A stretch of 64,000 nt of DNA from positions 124,001-188,000 of the forward strand of contig NZ_BONQ01000126.1 of the NCBI RefSeq assembly GCF_016862795.1, given 5' to 3'. The notes beneath the pieces were generated by a model that made no database searches, was not told the DNA's origin, and worked only from the letters and a program-made list of their open reading frames with translations. The position numbers and the translations under genes were made by a program. Source of the stretch: Dactylosporangium siamense. GTDB taxonomy: Bacteria; Actinomycetota; Actinomycetes; Mycobacteriales; Micromonosporaceae. Of the stretch, positions 11,001-17,917 are shown piece by piece (the first letter of the stretch is position 1; each line of letters opens with the position of its first letter).

Positions 11001-14000
11001 ATCGATCAATCCCATCTTCGACAACGTGCGGTTCGACGACTACCCGGGCATTCGCAACGGCCCGGACCAGTACATCCAGTACCCTCTGCTGACGAACGTC
11101 GACCCGGCGGCCACCTCGGTGTTCACGGTGAAGAACCTGCTGGGCAGCTTCCTCATCGACACCGGCGACGAGACGTTCCTGGTCCGCGCGGACGATCCCG
11201 GCATCCGGCCGAACTCGGAGATCCTGACCAGCGCGGCCCAGCGCCCGCCGATGCCGGACGGCTTCACGTACCTGACCTCCGGTCCGTTCACCGCCACGGT
11301 GCCGCCGCCCGCGCTGGAGCACCTCAAGTTCCGGTTCACCCGCCTGTCCACCCGGGCCGCCCGGACCTTCCCCGATCGGCTGCTCACCGGCGGCGTCCCG
11401 GCGCTGCTCAGCCTCGACACGCAGCGCATGCCGGAGCTGCCGTTCGACCGGCTCGTGCCGCTTTCACGGGCGACCGCCCCCACGTCGTCGGTGTTGGACT
11501 TCTCCGGCGCGTACGGGTCGTACCTCTGGGAACTGTTCTTCCACGGCCCGTTCCTGGTGGCCGACGCGCTCACCGCGGGGCGCCGGTTCCGTGAGGCGAA
11601 GACCTGGCTGGAGTACATCTACAACCCCACCCAGCCACCGGCGCCGGACGACGACGGCAAGACGCGGTTCTGGCGGTTCCTGCCGTTCCGCTCGATGGAC
11701 CTGCCGACGCTCACCCAGACGCTGGCCGACCCGGTGCAGATCTCGGCGTACAACGACGACCCGTTCAACCCCGACGCCATCGCCCGGCTGCGGATCTCCG
11801 CGTACGCCAAGGCGATCGTCATGCGATACGTCGACAACGTGCTGGACTGGGCCGACGACCTGTTCAGCCGCGACACCCGGGAGTCCGTCGACGAGGCCAC
11901 CAACCTGTACGTGCTCGCCGCCGACCTGCTCGGGCCGCGCCCGAAGGTGCGCGGCGAGTGCACCCCGCCGAGGCCGGCGACGTACGACGACATCAGGGCG
12001 TCCTATCGGGACCGCACCCTGGTCACCGGCGCGCTCATCCGGGCCGGGCTGAGCACGGCGGTGCTCGACGGCGCCGCGTCCACCGAGGACGACGCGTACA
12101 CCGGCGCCTACCTTCAGGTGGACGGCGGTCCGGCGGGCTACATCACCCGCTACGACGGTGCGACCCGCACCGCGCACCTGGACGCGCCGTGGGAGGAGCC
12201 GCCCGGCGCCGGCGCCGCCTACCGGGTGTTCGTCAACGGCGTGCCGCAGTTCCTCATCCGGCTGGAGAACTCCCCGCCGGTGCTGGCCGCCGCGGGCGGC
12301 CCGGTCGGGTACGCCGACGTGCCGTTCAACGACATCGGCAGCTACTTCTGCGTCCCCGAGAACGACCAGCTGGTCGCCTACTGGGACCGGACCGAGGACC
12401 GGCTGTTCAAGATCCGCAACTGCATGAACATCGCCGGTCAGGTCCGGGACCTGGCCCTGTTCGCCGCCCCGGACAGCGTCGCCGAGACGGTGCGCGGGCA
12501 GGCGAGCGGTGCCGCGGCCCCCGGGGTGACCACGCAGCTCGAGCCGGCCGTCCCCACGTACCGCTTCGAGGTGCTGATCCAGCGGGCGAAGGAGCTCGCC
12601 GGCGCCACCACGCAACTGGGCGCCGAGCTGCTGTCGGCGTTGGAGAAGCGCGACGCCGAGGCGATGGCGCGGCTGCGGGTGACGCAGGAGCAGACGCTGC
12701 TCGGCCTGATCACCTCGATCAAGCAGGACGCGGTCACCCAGGCCGTCCACAACGGAGCGTCGCTGGCCGACGCGCTGGCCTCGGCCGAGCACCGGCAGCG
12801 GTACTTCTCCGGTCTGGTCACCGCCGGGGTCTCGGCCGGGGAACAGGAGAGCATCAACAGCGCCGTGTCAGCGGCCGCGCTGAACGAGGCGGCCGGGGTG
12901 CTGCGCAGCGCCGCGTCCATCGGGTTCGCCGTCCCGCAGTTCGGGTCGCCGTTCGCGATGACCTACGGCGGCATCCAGCTCGGCTCGGTGATCACCGCCG
13001 CGGCCGGCGTGGTCGACGTCGCCGCCATGGCGGCATCGGCCCGCTCACTGATGTCGCTGACGATGGCGCAGTACGAGCGCCGCGCGTCGGAGTGGCAGCT
13101 CCAGGCGGACCTGGCCGGCCACGACATCGCGCAGATCGCCGAACAGATCGCGGTCAACGACGCGCAGCGGGCGAGTTCCACCAGCGACCTTGCCGTACAC
13201 CTGACGTCCATCGCCCAGAGCACGGAGGTCGGCGCGTTCCTGCGGGACAGGTTCACCAACGAGCAGCTGTACCAGTGGATGGCGGCGCGACTGTCCACAT
13301 TGCACTTCCAGACCTACTCGCTGGCGTTGGAGTTGGCCCGCTCCGCTCAACGGGCGTTGCAGTACGAGCTCGACCGGGGCACCACGTTCGTCAACTTCGG
13401 CTACTGGGACGGGGCCCGGCGCGGGCTGCTCGCCGGCGAAGGGCTGCTGCTCGCGCTCAACCAGATGGAGAAGGCGTACCTGGACGCCAACGTCCGGCCG
13501 CTGCACATCGAGAAGACGGTGGCCCTGTCGCAACTCGACCCGATCGCCCTCCGCGACCTGGTCACCACCGGCGAGTGCGTGTTCACCCTGCCGGAGCGGC
13601 TGTTCGACGGCGACTACCCCGGGCTCTACGCCCGGAAGATCGTGTCGGTCTCGGTGTCGGTGCCGGCGATCACCGGCCCGTACCAGAACCTGCACGCCAC
13701 CCTGACCCAACTGGCCAACCAGGTCGTGGTGGCGCCCGACGTCAAGGCGGTCGACTTCCTGCTCGGTGGGGCGTCGGCCACCCTGCCCGGCGCCGACGTG
13801 CTGCGCACCGACTGGCGGGTCAACCAGCAGATCGCGCTCTCCAACGGTCTGGGTGACACCGGGATGTTCGACGGCGGCGGCGACGGCCGGTACCTGCCGT
13901 TCGAGGGCACCGGAGCGGTCTCGACGTGGCGGCTGCGGCTACCCCGCCAGACGAACCACTTCGACTTCGACGCCATCTCCGACGTCATCGTGGCGCTGCG

Positions 14001-14529
14001 CTACCAGGCCCGCGACGGCGGACCCCGCTTCCGCGACCAGGTGGTCCGGCTGCCCGCCATGAGCACCTACGACGGCAGCGTGACGCTGTCACTGTCGCAG
14101 GCGTTCTCCGGTGCCTGGTACGAGTTCCTGCACCAGCCAACCGACACGGCGCGGCAGACGCTGCGCTTCGAGCTGGCCCGGCTGGTGCCGCCGCACATCT
14201 CGGATGCGGTGCTCACCGGGTTCTCGCTGCACCTGCAGACACCCGAGGGCATCGCGACCGCCGGGAAGGAGCCCTACCTCGCGCTCAGCCTCGGAACCGG
14301 CCTGAAGCAGCTGGTCAACCTCGACGCGGCCGGCAACCACACCCAGCTGCTCACCGACCGTCCGCGGGTGGACACCGTGGAGGGGGCGGCCACGCTCTCC
14401 TTCGTGCTCGACGACACCCCGCCCGGACTGCTGGCGTCCCCTCCCCCGCACCTCGATCCGCAGGTCGTCGAGAACGTCGCCCTCGTCCTGTTCTACCAGG
14501 GTCGCATCACCTGGGACCCGTCCTCCTGA
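5059..14529 (+). CDS. Tc toxin TcA subunit (receptor-binding, pore-forming translocation subunit)
   Basis: The protein has 3156 residues, longer than the ~2500 of classical TcdA. I chose ATG 5059 because GGAGG at 5044-5048 sits 10 bases upstream; ATG 5050 is only one base from it. The N-terminal part is alpha-helical as in TcA. Around residues 1697-1780 (FLIGRSGTDPYTFHHR, WTPWRKVD, RLFVYWVE) lies the neuraminidase-like region, and SYLWELFFHGPFLVADAL / FREAKTWLEYIYNPTQ is the conserved linker/pore region. The C-terminus (FEVLIQRAKELAG, LLSALEKRDAEAMARLR, AWYEFLHQP) matches the channel and TcB-binding part. At least six or seven ~60-70-residue repeats are inserted into the scaffold (separate entry), which explains part of the extra length. 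TcA forms a pentameric pore that injects the TcC toxin into target cells. The reverse strand shows a very long open frame, which is a codon-bias shadow. Confidence 0.92.
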   Translation: MAPRPSPTVDREVAAFLAANPDLDLATFDFHDRAAVARLHLPRRSAALIAKLRARQRVRRIAPDDHTAEALIAAGLDSAHRVAVMAEHRFVSEHAGLFGGDRHAAALTHQRARSVKAAVSHVYANLHGTLGSPHYTAMHGGNVDPALGAYFGDVPSYPDLFGTLDHLRCPHCASIFGPAAYFTDLMRITDEYVTDANPDIPAGHTLAQRRPDLFETPLTCANTNESRPMLDIVNTILARRVAAAGQLHAGTVVAATADTLTLDELASPRDHAYTGLRVTITKGTGVGEVRTVTAYAGGSRVAAVDRSWSPLPDASSEFSVAPDPYAILAGAPYPFNLPWNLPLAQVRRNLSVLRTDLPEIYGALPAGTAPAAGGTEAPAADRETCGLSVEQYRIVTTPVTDPATLAAYYGMPALDLPALSKVDTFCATTGLDRDRLAELLTQDVAEQAMAADFFINATGEGPPMAIDRHDTIIHLTRLRLDRLNRFIRLAAALDWDYTALDWALRCDPHTGGRPAIDAARISLLAGIARLTRTMGLGVFEVCAQWSDLKTVGRDNLFDRVYNQPAVLAGQNPYTSATPIPFDPGRPLTWNPARTDRTDGTIRARLLSALGVTDDDLTLLAAHLRVVLGVDGPFRLDLTTLTWFYRLASAARAFRLTVDAYLTLLTLTEPPGKPPVTPTVGVLQLRHERVEWLRRSGFTAHTLLYVLRGTRTSFFRPPYTPDDLAPFIARLSVSAEGSRLTPDSFGFTGIDADASAGIFAALAAERAITPLGILLGDAQRYLDAARRFPLTAGSFVAGNITREQSRQAFDELCAADPPVLDGPDKHGDALLSRSFTDSTDLGYLFDGEPAGANQRGQVRTILSDTKRRIEITAFAFLFPIGPDRFTGRRIDPAASARAFRQLVAHDPALIRLDPAAGQRRVITAYDGETRTATVARAWNAVPTSDAEYRVSVVTTTRAARGGTLSTVVLAEDADPVDGAYTGASVRIVTGDGAGQEAVVTAYDGETRTATVAPPWLELPGDGSGYQLIVPAVTGRVAGADEHTLRLGPGASTVDGAYVDDEVDIGGPGRLGAAYDVGTPLDFLFLSKGIGQRRRITGYDGAARRATVDTAWITEPDGSTYYRITDADGRIVAEGGARGGGPDVLYLSPSASELSDAYLDLTLTLVADPAAGQQRAEVGQALQGTLAFITHTAGVVGAAGALQQSVAAQGLADLLGTTTERLAVLVPAATRVTSLANYLDDLLSPIRDGQVPADVPPFVEALSRGLVLFDTLGMRPDQISAVTELPKAFNVTDVAHPTIDEIVSLSGFMALERRLGDVHGDLIGYFRRPDDRPSGAPAAPGPKVAALSALSGWPVEQIVTLTNVLWPARDGRSAADATTADGVARLAAVFDIGTRTGLDADSLLSLAALAYLPAADAAGGVLGEHWRTYTDAAQLTLDAVGARFHGPEFTAVEQESTGVLGEARRDALLGYVIWKLGLTDPSSLYEYLLIDAQVAGCATTSTIAQGIAAVQLYLQRCRLMLEPGVTDLSNIPEAWWEWMSTYRQWEANRKVFLYPENYLNPALRSDVTPSFEKLSRALMEGDITAASTEAAFRGYVDDFASVAGLVVVDAYQTRLPRTGTSVTRGKGTVQAATARAVTLAAPASDLYNEYQDMTIEITAGPGTGQRRRIASYDPAARVCTLTTDWATVPGSASRYVITGPRMVDSLFLIGRSGTDPYTFHHRRCDSDTGWTPWRKVDAAITVPLVTPVYAFDRLFVYWVELSTVGSSAIKAGKTGTPESEPTEITLATVKFTSLDGDGRWCPPQTVSNDTVVDYKVDYAQLPYLKAVLHGNETFIDPALGQWQKPLALHLPAGNVTMPDRHPSGEQVLVGQGLTLRFDNRSPAPAKPDATPMPAQRVAFQNAAYGLANDMHQQGRGASPTVHGYLPFVPWVSVSSASTRTPFRVVNLDPEGSIPRPYTPVINRGPVLLGSHPRPGYLGITESTSINPIFDNVRFDDYPGIRNGPDQYIQYPLLTNVDPAATSVFTVKNLLGSFLIDTGDETFLVRADDPGIRPNSEILTSAAQRPPMPDGFTYLTSGPFTATVPPPALEHLKFRFTRLSTRAARTFPDRLLTGGVPALLSLDTQRMPELPFDRLVPLSRATAPTSSVLDFSGAYGSYLWELFFHGPFLVADALTAGRRFREAKTWLEYIYNPTQPPAPDDDGKTRFWRFLPFRSMDLPTLTQTLADPVQISAYNDDPFNPDAIARLRISAYAKAIVMRYVDNVLDWADDLFSRDTRESVDEATNLYVLAADLLGPRPKVRGECTPPRPATYDDIRASYRDRTLVTGALIRAGLSTAVLDGAASTEDDAYTGAYLQVDGGPAGYITRYDGATRTAHLDAPWEEPPGAGAAYRVFVNGVPQFLIRLENSPPVLAAAGGPVGYADVPFNDIGSYFCVPENDQLVAYWDRTEDRLFKIRNCMNIAGQVRDLALFAAPDSVAETVRGQASGAAAPGVTTQLEPAVPTYRFEVLIQRAKELAGATTQLGAELLSALEKRDAEAMARLRVTQEQTLLGLITSIKQDAVTQAVHNGASLADALASAEHRQRYFSGLVTAGVSAGEQESINSAVSAAALNEAAGVLRSAASIGFAVPQFGSPFAMTYGGIQLGSVITAAAGVVDVAAMAASARSLMSLTMAQYERRASEWQLQADLAGHDIAQIAEQIAVNDAQRASSTSDLAVHLTSIAQSTEVGAFLRDRFTNEQLYQWMAARLSTLHFQTYSLALELARSAQRALQYELDRGTTFVNFGYWDGARRGLLAGEGLLLALNQMEKAYLDANVRPLHIEKTVALSQLDPIALRDLVTTGECVFTLPERLFDGDYPGLYARKIVSVSVSVPAITGPYQNLHATLTQLANQVVVAPDVKAVDFLLGGASATLPGADVLRTDWRVNQQIALSNGLGDTGMFDGGGDGRYLPFEGTGAVSTWRLRLPRQTNHFDFDAISDVIVALRYQARDGGPRFRDQVVRLPAMSTYDGSVTLSLSQAFSGAWYEFLHQPTDTARQTLRFELARLVPPHISDAVLTGFSLHLQTPEGIATAGKEPYLALSLGTGLKQLVNLDAAGNHTQLLTDRPRVDTVEGAATLSFVLDDTPPGLLASPPPHLDPQVVENVALVLFYQGRITWDPSS
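7786..8600 (+). repeat. Cluster of inserted ~60-70-residue beta repeats within TcA
   Basis: Consecutive copies share the pattern AYTG..V.I..G.GAGQ...VTAYDGETRTATVA..W....D....Y.. . Copies or part copies lie at about residues 905-951, 960-1028, 1037-1122 and 1140-1181 of the protein. Isolated copies lie near residues 250-319 (about 5806-6015), 1624-1695 (about 9928-10143) and 2338-2391 (about 12070-12231). At DNA level a 29-base identical segment occurs at 7822-7850 and 8053-8081, 231 bp (77 codons) apart, so at least one duplication is recent or under gene conversion. The motif looks like small structural repeats of phage virion proteins; that likeness is from memory. Confidence 0.75.
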
Positions 14530-14535
14530 CCCGCC

Positions 14536-14577
14536 CTCGCCGATCAAGGAACGACACACCGTTCCTTGATCGGCGAG
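14536..14577 (+). terminator. Perfect 18-bp hairpin ending the Tc toxin operon
   Basis: The arms at 14536-14553 and 14560-14577 are exact reverse complements (18 bp) around a 6-base loop, starting 7 bases after the TcA stop. There is no T-run after it, as is common for actinobacterial hairpin terminators. It could also stabilise the 3' end of the mRNA. Confidence 0.85.
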
Positions 14578-14973
14578 CGGGGCCAGTGCCGCCGGACCGC
14601 AGGTACACACCGTAGGCCGCGAGAATGGTCAGGGATGAGCTGCTGCGGCTGCGAGCGGCCGCCGAGGCCGAGGCCGTGACGCCGGCGGAGAGCCTTGAGG
14701 CGCTGTTCGCGGCCTCGAGGGACCAGGTGCCGGGTCGACCGGTTCCGGGATGCGGGACGACCCAGTGCGTGTCACCGCTCTGCGCTTCGCAGCCCGACAC
14801 GAGGACGCGGGGTGCGGCAGCGATACCTGCCAGCAGGTATCGGCGGGGTGCGGAGACCCGCAGTCGGAGAGTGCCGCTGGCGCCGAGGCCGTCCCCCAAC
14901 CGTACGAGAGAACGTGGATGGAGCAACATTCCACGCCCCGTTGAACACGCCCCCTCGTGAACAGGTGATTCCC
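14578..14973. other. Region without a confident gene
   Basis: This ~400-base stretch lies between the toxin operon and a small gene. An open frame of 111 codons (14625-14960, +) starts with a plausible helix (DELLRLRAAAEAEAVTPAESLEAL), but its second half is an Arg/Pro/Ser-rich string with no domain character. I treat it as doubtful, possibly the decayed start of a gene. A 22-bp palindrome lies at 14821-14842 (separate entry). Confidence 0.4.
14821..14842. promoter_or_regulatory. 22-bp palindrome, candidate operator
   Basis: Two perfect 10-bp arms, CGATACCTGC (14821-14830) and GCAGGTATCG (14833-14842), flank two bases. It lies about 130 bp before the small gene at 14974 and the P450 operon. 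The size and symmetry suit a dimeric TetR- or GntR-type repressor site; no regulator for it is encoded next to it. It has no role in the doubtful frame that crosses it. Confidence 0.55.
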
Positions 14974-15231
14974 ATGACGACTTGCCCGGTTGAGCCGATG
15001 CTGAGCATGGCACTGTTCGTCTCCGACACGTCCGCATCCTGCGACCTGGACGACGCCACGATCCGCGAGACTGTTCACCGCACGCTCGAACAGCTCGGCC
15101 CCGACGAGTGCTACGCCCGGGCCGCGGAAGTGTTCGGCAACCGCCCCGAGGTCGCGCAGCGCAGGATCCAGTGGGCGCGCGAGCGGTGCGCCCGCGCCAT
15201 GGCGCCCGCCCTCGCCGGCGCCGCCGCCTGA
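14974..15231 (+). CDS. Small unknown protein (85 aa) upstream of P450
   Basis: ATG 14974 has AGGTGA at 14963-14968, a good spacing. The 85-residue product begins MTTCPVEPMLSMALFVSDTS, followed by an acidic helix and a basic helical segment (EVAQRRIQWARERCARAMAP). Helices predominate; there are four Cys without a zinc-finger pattern and no signal peptide. The P450 gene starts 75 bp downstream on the same strand, so the two may be co-transcribed. I do not recognise the family. Longer in-frame starts upstream cross the palindromic region and look unlikely. Confidence 0.6.
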   Translation: MTTCPVEPMLSMALFVSDTSASCDLDDATIRETVHRTLEQLGPDECYARAAEVFGNRPEVAQRRIQWARERCARAMAPALAGAAA

Positions 15232-15306
15232 CAATCCGGCCGAGTTTGGGGGTCTGGCGGACGGGTAGGCCGCGCGTACCGCCGGACCCCGATCGGAGGC
15301 ACATCG

Positions 15307-16500
15307 ATGACGGCTCCCACGCTGCCGGACCTCTACGAGTGGCTGGAACAGTCACGCCGCGACGGTCAGGTGCATTACGACGAGCGGCAGCAGTCCTGGG
15401 CTGTGCTCGGACATCCCGAAGCCGCGGCGGTCCTCAAGGATCCGGCCACCTTCTCCTCCGATCTCGGCGATCTGCTGCCCAAGCAGGAGGACATGGAATT
15501 GTTCCAGCGCGGCAACTTCGTCCGGATGGATCCGCCCCGGCACGACAGGCTGCGGAGGTTGGTAAGCCAGGCGTTCACCCCGAAGGTGGTGGCAGGTCTG
15601 GCTCCCCGCATCGAAGAGGTCACCGCCGAGCTGCTCGACGCTCGGGCCGGCGAGCGCCGATTCGATCTGATCGACGACCTTGCGTACCCGCTGCCGGTGA
15701 TCGTGATCGCCGAGCTGCTCGGCATCCCGGCGTCCGATCGCCCGGTGTTCCGGCGGTGGGCCGACGGCCTGTTCGAACGCTCGAACGCCGGCCCCGACGA
15801 GTCGCTGATCCGGATGATGGACGATGACGCGCTGGCCGCTGCGGCGACGGTGATGCACGAGATGAACGCCTACCTGCTGGCGCACATCCGGGCCCGCCGG
15901 GCGTCGCCCGCCGACGACCTGACCAGCCGGCTCCTGATGGCCGACGGCGACGGCGAGCGCCTGACCGACGAGGAGATCGTCGGGTTCGTCGGCTTGCTGC
16001 TGCTCGCCGGACACGTCACGACGACGGCGACGCTGGGCAACACGGTGCTCTGCTTCGAGGCTCATCCGGACGCCGCAGCCGAGGTGCGGGCCAACCCGGC
16101 GCTGCTGCCCACCGCGATCGAAGAGGTGCTGCGCCTGCGCACGCCCTTCCCGCGGCTGGCCCGGCGGGCGACCACCGCCGTCACCATCGGCCAGGCCGCC
16201 ATCCCGGCCGGCGCGGTCGTCGTGGCCTGGCTCGCGGCCGCCAACCGCGACGAGCGGGTCTTCGCCGAGCCCGATCGGTTCGACGCCCACCGGTCCCCAA
16301 ACCCTCACCTCACCTTCGGACACGGGATCCATTTCTGCATCGGCGCGCCCCTGGCCCGCCTGGAGACGAAGATTGCGATGGGAATGCTGCTCGACCGGTA
16401 CAGCGATGTCACAGTCGATGCCGACGCGCCGATCGCGTTCCGCAACCCGTGGGTGATGATCAGCCCCACCAGGCTGCCGTTGGCGGTCACCGCGGCCTGA
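15307..16500 (+). CDS. Cytochrome P450
   Basis: A soluble bacterial class I-type P450 of 397 residues, the usual length. ATG 15307 is preceded by GGAGG at 15295-15299. The visible hallmarks are the I-helix LLLLAGHVTTTATLGN (oxygen-binding Gly/Thr), the K-helix ExxR in EEVLRLRTP, and the haem-binding loop FGHGIHFCIGAPLARLE with the axial Cys about 50 residues from the end. It would use electrons from ferredoxin and a reductase encoded elsewhere, since neither is next to it. The substrate cannot be read from the sequence. There is no biosynthetic cluster around it, so it may be an orphan oxidase, possibly paired with the small protein upstream. Confidence 0.95.
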   Translation: MTAPTLPDLYEWLEQSRRDGQVHYDERQQSWAVLGHPEAAAVLKDPATFSSDLGDLLPKQEDMELFQRGNFVRMDPPRHDRLRRLVSQAFTPKVVAGLAPRIEEVTAELLDARAGERRFDLIDDLAYPLPVIVIAELLGIPASDRPVFRRWADGLFERSNAGPDESLIRMMDDDALAAAATVMHEMNAYLLAHIRARRASPADDLTSRLLMADGDGERLTDEEIVGFVGLLLLAGHVTTTATLGNTVLCFEAHPDAAAEVRANPALLPTAIEEVLRLRTPFPRLARRATTAVTIGQAAIPAGAVVVAWLAAANRDERVFAEPDRFDAHRSPNPHLTFGHGIHFCIGAPLARLETKIAMGMLLDRYSDVTVDADAPIAFRNPWVMISPTRLPLAVTAA

Positions 16501-16523
16501 GTGAGGCCGAGGTCCCATGGTCC

Positions 16524-17480
16524 TCACGGGGTGAACAGCAACGCCCGGCGATGGCTCGGCGGCATGGGCGGCGTCCATTCGAGCGACTCGCGCGGCCAGT
16601 GCTGCAGCTGCGCCCCAGCCTCGTACGTGCTCTGAGCGAAGTCCAGGACGGCCTGGCGCGGATCGGCCGAGTTCCGGACGTCGTCGTAGCTGAGGATGAA
16701 CTCGCCGAGACCGGCGTCGAAACGCGCCGTCGCCGGGGCGATCGGCTGATCCTGGATCCCCGGCGGCCCCGGATAGTTGTAGGCGAAGAAGACCGGCTGC
16801 TCGACGCGTTCGCCGTTGAGCCAGGTCCCGCCGGGCCAGAAGCCCACCGTGCTCTGTTCGGCGGTATAGCTGAACCGGGTGATCGTGTCGGCGCCCGGCG
16901 GTGGGTCGGCCGACCGGCCCGAATACCGCGTGGTGGCCAGGTCGAAGGAGCCCCAGTAGAACTGGACCGGGCTGGCCTTGCCGGTGAAGCGGGCCCGGAA
17001 CTCGGCGAGGATCGCGCCGACCTGACACAGCACGTGCCAGTACCGCTCGGCCTGGGCGCCGTCGTACGTGGCGTGCCGGTCGTCCCGGTCGAACGGGATC
17101 GGGTCCGGCACCTCCACCGGCTGCGGCCAGATCGGGACGTGCAGCCCGAGGTCGTCCAGCGCCGCCATGGTGTCGGCGTAGAAATCGCGGACCGGCCGAC
17201 CGAGCGGAACGGTGCGCCGCTCCCCGACGCTGGTCTCGATGCGAACCTGGTGCTCGAGCAGGTCGAGCTCCATCTGGAAGGTACGGTCACCGTACGGGAT
17301 CGCCGCCGTCCGCAGACCCCGGGCGGACAGCTCCAGAGCGACCTGCCACCAGTGGTTCGTCATCGGTCGCAACGCCAGCGAGAGCTTCCCGGCGACCTGG
17401 GCATACATGTGCAGCGTGTCGTAGGTGGGTTCCCATTCATCGACTGGCAGAGCCGGCCAGCGCTGTTCCTGGTTGGTCAT
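16524..17480 (-). CDS. DUF5996-type protein
   Basis: A 318-residue protein convergent with the P450 (24 bp between stops). ATG 17480 is preceded by a purine-rich GGAAG. The sequence starts WPALPVDEWEPTYDTLHMYAQVAGKLSLAL and contains NHWWQVALELSARGLRTAAIPYG, PVQFYWGSFDLATTRYSGR and VEQPVFFAYNYPGP. These are the conserved blocks I associate with the DUF5996 family, whose function is unknown to me. It has no signal peptide or membrane segment, so it is probably cytosolic. It is probably transcribed alone, and nothing links it to the neighbouring systems. Confidence 0.8.
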   Translation of the reverse strand: MTNQEQRWPALPVDEWEPTYDTLHMYAQVAGKLSLALRPMTNHWWQVALELSARGLRTAAIPYGDRTFQMELDLLEHQVRIETSVGERRTVPLGRPVRDFYADTMAALDDLGLHVPIWPQPVEVPDPIPFDRDDRHATYDGAQAERYWHVLCQVGAILAEFRARFTGKASPVQFYWGSFDLATTRYSGRSADPPPGADTITRFSYTAEQSTVGFWPGGTWLNGERVEQPVFFAYNYPGPPGIQDQPIAPATARFDAGLGEFILSYDDVRNSADPRQAVLDFAQSTYEAGAQLQHWPRESLEWTPPMPPSHRRALLFTP

Positions 17481-17917
17481 CTTCCACCCCCAAGGTCACC
17501 GCCCCGAGCCGGGACGGCGTGCTCAGCACGAGTCATGTCCGGGTTGTGCTGCCCGACTCGAATCCGATCATGCAGGTCCGGTACCGACCGCCGGCGACGA
17601 GCACGTCCCAGAGGGCGGTTGTTCTCGAGCTGGTAGATGACGTGCCGGCCGAAGATGTACTGCCGCTCCCAGGTCGGACAGTGCCGCCCCGAGTCCCCGA
17701 GAGGCAGCCGTCCGTCAGTACCCGGAAGCGTGCGATACGCGTCGCATTGGCGGCCGGCAATGCTTCACCCGATCGGGCGACAATCGGCGACCAGACGTTG
17801 TTCTTTGCGCTACAAGTCGTATTCGATCAACCGCCATGCCCAGCCGTTCGGACGTACTCGGCGCTTGTGGGCGCGTGATAGACAAACGCATGGCACTGCG
17901 GGACGAGAGGGCCGGTC
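17481..17917. other. Intergenic region left of the conflict operon
   Basis: This 437-base gap separates the divergent DUF5996 gene from the conflict operon and must hold both promoters. Base composition is less GC-rich toward the right (around 17790-17830). An open frame at 17519-17878 has no protein character and is rejected. The gap holds a 20-bp near-palindrome (separate entry) and TGCGA/TCGCA arms at 17731-17746. It is the candidate left edge of the island, but I see no tRNA, integrase or direct repeat here. Confidence 0.6.
17744..17763. promoter_or_regulatory. Near-perfect 20-bp palindrome upstream of the conflict operon
   Basis: The half-sites GCATTGGCGG (17744-17753) and CCGGCAATGC (17754-17763) are reverse complements with one mismatch. 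It lies about 155 bp before the first gene of the operon. It is a candidate operator for whatever keeps this potentially lethal system silent; no dedicated regulator gene is visible in the operon. Confidence 0.4.

Noticed and set aside
4891-11322. A 2143-codon open frame antisense to the TcA gene
   Set aside because: It is Arg/Gly/Val-rich low-complexity sequence with no domain, and lies opposite a well-supported TcA frame. High third-position GC creates such antisense frames.
14625-14960. A 111-codon + strand frame between the toxin and the P450 genes
   Set aside because: Only its first third looks protein-like, the rest is Arg/Pro/Ser filler, and a palindrome crosses it. I left it as a doubtful region rather than a gene.
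17519-17878. A 119-codon + strand frame before the conflict operon
   Set aside because: No ribosome site or domain character, and it occupies the expected promoter region.
17481-17917. An attachment site or tRNA at the left edge of the conflict island
   Set aside because: I looked for a tRNA-like end, integrase remnant or a direct repeat matching 40.64-40.70 kb and saw none; the left boundary remains unproven.
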